From Acidobacteriota bacterium (lineage in GTDB: Bacteria; Acidobacteriota; Holophagae; Acanthopleuribacterales; Acanthopleuribacteraceae), in contig JAGQSC010000019.1 of assembly GCA_020439745.1 (NCBI GenBank), forward strand, positions 186,001 to 250,000: a stretch of DNA of 64,000 nt, given 5' to 3'. The notes below the pieces were generated by a model that was not told the origin of the DNA, ran no database searches, and was given only the letters and a program-made list of their open reading frames with translations. This document shows positions 61,249 to 64,000 of the stretch, piece by piece. Position numbers and translations under genes: made by a program. How positions within the stretch are numbered: the stretch's first letter is position 1; each line of letters begins with the position of its first letter.

Positions 61249-64000
61249 ATGTCCAGATTCAAAGAAGTTCCAGCCAAAACCGATTTCCCAAGCCTCGAAG
61301 AAGAGGTCTTGTCGTTTTGGGACCAACACCGTGTTTTCGAAAAGTCGCTCGAGCAGCGTGAAGGCGCTGAGCGCTACGTCTTTTATGATGGCCCCCCCTT
61401 TGCGACAGGTTTGCCGCATTATGGGCATTTGCTGGCTGGCACCATCAAAGACATCGTACCTCGATACTGGACAATGCAAGGCAAGTACGTGGAACGACGC
61501 TTTGGCTGGGATTGTCACGGATTACCGGTGGAAAACGAAGCGGCCAAAGACCTCAAGGAGAAGGAAGGTCTGGATCTCTCCGGTAAGTATGAGATTGAAG
61601 CCTATGGCGTGGATCGGTTTAACGAGTATTGCCGCTCCATCGTGCAGAAATACACAGCAGAATGGGAAGTAGTCGTCCGACGCATGGGGCGTTGGGTCGA
61701 TTTTCGTAATCATTACCGCACCATGGACCGCGATTTCATGGAATCCATTTGGTGGGTCTTCAAACAGCTTTGGGAAAAGGACTTGGTGTACGAGGGCTAT
61801 CGGGTGATGCCTTTTTCATGGAAACTTTCGACGCCCCTTTCCAACTTTGAAGCCAACATGAACTACCAAATGGTCCAGGACCCAGCCATTACCGTTCGTT
61901 TTCAGTTGGAAGACTCACCAAATACCTGGATACTCGCGTGGACGACTACGCCCTGGACCCTTCCTTCCAATTTGGGGCTGGCCGTTGGACCCGACATGGA
62001 TTACGTCACAGTGGAAGACGGCGAGGATCGATACATCCTGGCCGAAGCCCGCCTGGAACATTACCGTTCCCACCTCAAGAAAGAATTGCGCGTTGTGGCT
62101 ACGTGTAAAGGAAGTGATTTACTTGGACGCGCTTACTGCCCTCTGTTTCCCTATTTCAAAACGCTGGTCGATCAGGGTGCATTCAGAGTGCTCAGCTCGT
62201 CGGATGTCTCCACCGAAGATGGCACAGGGATCGTGCACATGGCTCCAGCCTATGGTGAAGTGGATTTTCAGGTATGTCAGGACCACCAGATTCCTCTAGT
62301 CGATCCCGTAGATATGGAGGGCAGGTTCACCGACGAAGTCGTTGATTTTGCGGGTCAACACGTAAAAGACGCTGACCGTCACATCATTCGAACGCTCAAA
62401 GAAAGTGGTTCACTGCTGCACCACGGAACGATTGAGCACTCCTACCCCTTTTGCTGGCGTTCCAACACCCCGCTGATCTATAAGGCCATCAGCACCTGGT
62501 TCGTGAAAGTGGAACAACTCAAAGACCGCCTGATGGCAAACAACGACCAGATTCACTGGGTCCCAGAATCCATTGGCAGCAATCGATTCGGTAATTGGTT
62601 GGCAAATGCACGTGATTGGAACATTTCGCGCAATCGATATTGGGGCACGCCGATCCCTCTGTGGCGCAGCGATGACGGAGACTTGATTGCACTCGGCTCT
62701 GTAGCCGAATTGGAAGAAGCAACTGGTGAAGCAGTCCCAGATCTACACTCACATTTCATCGACGGGTTCGAAATCGTACGCAACGGCAAAAAGTACCGGC
62801 GCATCCCGGAGGTTTTCGATTGTTGGTTTGAGTCAGGTTCTATGCCCTATGCTCAGAATCATTATCCATTTGAAAACAAGGAAGTGTTTGAGGCTAACTT
62901 TCCTGCCGACTTCATTGCTGAAGGACTGGATCAAACGCGCGGTTGGTTTTATACGCTCACGGTGCTATCCACCGCACTCTTTGACAAACCCGCTTTTAAG
63001 AACGTGATCGTCAACGGCCTAATCCTCGCGGAGGACGGCCAAAAGATGTCGAAGCAAAAGAAGAACTATCCGGATCCCATGGAAGTCATCCACCAGTACG
63101 GTGCGGACTGTCTGCGTTCGTACTTGATCGACTCGCCGGTCGTGCGTGCAGAGCCACTGAGGTTCCAAGAAAAGGGTATCGTTCAAATCTTCCGGAAGGT
63201 GGTGTCTCCCTTTTGGAATGCCTACAGTTTCTTTGTGACCTACGCCAATTTGGATGACTATCAGCCTCAACCATCGCTTACGGATTCACGCAATGATCTG
63301 GACCGTTGGATCATTTCGAAATTTCAGACGCTCGTTTCCAATGTGACCCAACACATGGAAGGCTCTTATCTGTACAACGTGATTCCGGAACTGGAAGAGT
63401 TTGTCGACTTGATGACCAATTGGTACATTCGCCGTTCCCGTCGCAGGTTCTGGCGCGCTGACAACGATCGCGACAAGCAGGACGCGTACAACACCCTTTA
63501 TTACGTCTTGACCGAGTTTTCCAAAGTCATGGCACCTTGTCTGCCGTTTACCTGCGAAGCCATCTACCAGAACTTGGTGCGGCGTGTGGATAAAGAAGCG
63601 CCCTTGAGCGTTCACCTTTGCGATTACCCACGCGTTCAGGCGTCTCTAGTTCGATCGAATCTTGAGTCCGACATGCAGTTGGCACGTACGATCGTCAATA
63701 TTGGCCGCTCCTTGCGCGCTAAGCACGACCTCAAAGTAAGGCAGCCACTGCGTGCCATGTCAGTGGTGGTGCCCTCCGACCAACGCGAGGCGGTTAAGAG
63801 ATTGGCTGAGGTGGTTGAGGAAGAACTGAACATCAAAGGGGTTGAGGTGTTGGAGGATGAAACGGAACTGGTCACCTACAGTGCTCGTCCCAACCTCAAA
63901 GTGTTAGGTCCACGCCTGGGCAAAGCACTGAGAGATGTCGGTGCGGGCGTGCGCGCGTTGAGCCACAAACAGCTCGCAGCGTTCCTGCGCGATAACCGCA
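61249..64000 (+). CDS. ileS: Isoleucyl-tRNA synthetase, eukaryotic-like type, 3' truncated by window edge
   Basis: 917 codons are visible and the frame stays open to the last base; the family is about 1030 residues. ATG 61249 has GAGGAG before it. HIGH appears as PHYGH at about residues 56-60, followed by FGWDCHGLPVE. KMSKS appears as KMSKQ near 600, within GQKMSKQKKNYPDP. Editing-domain motif TTTPWTLPSN is present. The KMSKQ/KNYPDP form and PHYGH place it in the eukaryotic-like (type 2) group, which includes mupirocin-insensitive enzymes. No T-box or leader structure was seen in the 140 bp upstream. Confidence 0.95.
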   Translation, partial: MSRFKEVPAKTDFPSLEEEVLSFWDQHRVFEKSLEQREGAERYVFYDGPPFATGLPHYGHLLAGTIKDIVPRYWTMQGKYVERRFGWDCHGLPVENEAAKDLKEKEGLDLSGKYEIEAYGVDRFNEYCRSIVQKYTAEWEVVVRRMGRWVDFRNHYRTMDRDFMESIWWVFKQLWEKDLVYEGYRVMPFSWKLSTPLSNFEANMNYQMVQDPAITVRFQLEDSPNTWILAWTTTPWTLPSNLGLAVGPDMDYVTVEDGEDRYILAEARLEHYRSHLKKELRVVATCKGSDLLGRAYCPLFPYFKTLVDQGAFRVLSSSDVSTEDGTGIVHMAPAYGEVDFQVCQDHQIPLVDPVDMEGRFTDEVVDFAGQHVKDADRHIIRTLKESGSLLHHGTIEHSYPFCWRSNTPLIYKAISTWFVKVEQLKDRLMANNDQIHWVPESIGSNRFGNWLANARDWNISRNRYWGTPIPLWRSDDGDLIALGSVAELEEATGEAVPDLHSHFIDGFEIVRNGKKYRRIPEVFDCWFESGSMPYAQNHYPFENKEVFEANFPADFIAEGLDQTRGWFYTLTVLSTALFDKPAFKNVIVNGLILAEDGQKMSKQKKNYPDPMEVIHQYGADCLRSYLIDSPVVRAEPLRFQEKGIVQIFRKVVSPFWNAYSFFVTYANLDDYQPQPSLTDSRNDLDRWIISKFQTLVSNVTQHMEGSYLYNVIPELEEFVDLMTNWYIRRSRRRFWRADNDRDKQDAYNTLYYVLTEFSKVMAPCLPFTCEAIYQNLVRRVDKEAPLSVHLCDYPRVQASLVRSNLESDMQLARTIVNIGRSLRAKHDLKVRQPLRAMSVVVPSDQREAVKRLAEVVEEELNIKGVEVLEDETELVTYSARPNLKVLGPRLGKALRDVGAGVRALSHKQLAAFLRDNR

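Overview
The window is one stretch of bacterial chromosome with balanced base composition and about 60 tightly packed genes on both strands. Nothing is a strict species marker. The gene set fits Acidobacteriota best: a VWFA-domain secreted protein of the type known as acidobacterial VWFA-related, a membrane Ser/Thr kinase with C-terminal TPRs, a beta-propeller sensor histidine kinase, DUF1573, flotillin-like FloA, and a secreted protein built of four tandem beta modules. That placement is inference. No rRNA, tRNA, CRISPR array, IS element or prophage was seen, so this reads as core genome with few accessory pieces.

Layout. 1-5.1 kb: the end of mutS2, then argR (-) divergent from argGH (+). 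5.1-8.4 kb: a large sensor histidine kinase whose stop codon lies in its own terminator loop. 8.5-12.3 kb: a DoxX/SnoaL-like pair divergent from a LysR regulator, a sialidase-like propeller protein and TonB. 12.5-16.7 kb: an overlapping operon of two bacterial-PH-domain membrane proteins, rlmN and a zinc alcohol dehydrogenase. 16.7-18.9 kb: a Cys-rich protein, a Lys/Pro-rich protein and floA. 19.4-24.0 kb: a minus-strand operon of kinase, Nudix hydrolase, Cys-pair protein and popT. 24.1-25.6 kb: a decayed metallo-beta-lactamase-fold gene, tetR, a near-perfect TetR operator and a YHS protein. 25.6-27.9 kb: an SPFH membrane protein with an overlooked 53-residue ribbon-helix-helix protein and a palindromic candidate operator, then a secreted sugar dehydrogenase. 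28-32.9 kb: tldD/tldE, a DUF1573 protein and mutM.

32.9-35.5 kb holds two membrane/TPR proteins and a fold-back element made of degenerate 15-bp units. 35.5-46.2 kb is a long minus-strand run: truA, a secreted protein, purH, accC, biotin carrier, priA, VWFA protein, recG. 46.2-50.3 kb: a conserved unknown, HU/IHF, a DciA-like protein and the four-module secreted protein. 50.2-55.8 kb: a glutamate-cysteine ligase-like gene and cca (-), metX, an unknown and a YpfJ-type metallopeptidase (+), then an Rrf2 regulator. 56-60.5 kb: an unknown, a 0.4-kb gap with one candidate small ORF, and the operon CMD-mobA-kbl-HNH-prs-like. 60.5-64 kb: a pentapeptide-repeat protein and the 5' part of a eukaryotic-type ileS.

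The genes are mainly housekeeping (arginine, methionine, purine and fatty-acid synthesis, repair, replication restart, tRNA maturation) in translationally coupled operons. Gene ends are unusually tight: six of eleven convergent pairs of intact genes overlap tail to tail. At least three starts (mutM, metX, rrf2) lack a Shine-Dalgarno sequence and sit almost at a predicted promoter or terminator edge, suggesting leaderless transcripts. No clearly new multi-gene system was found. The best leads are the SPFH/ribbon-helix-helix module with its palindrome, the 15-bp-unit fold-back element behind recG, and the modular secreted protein.
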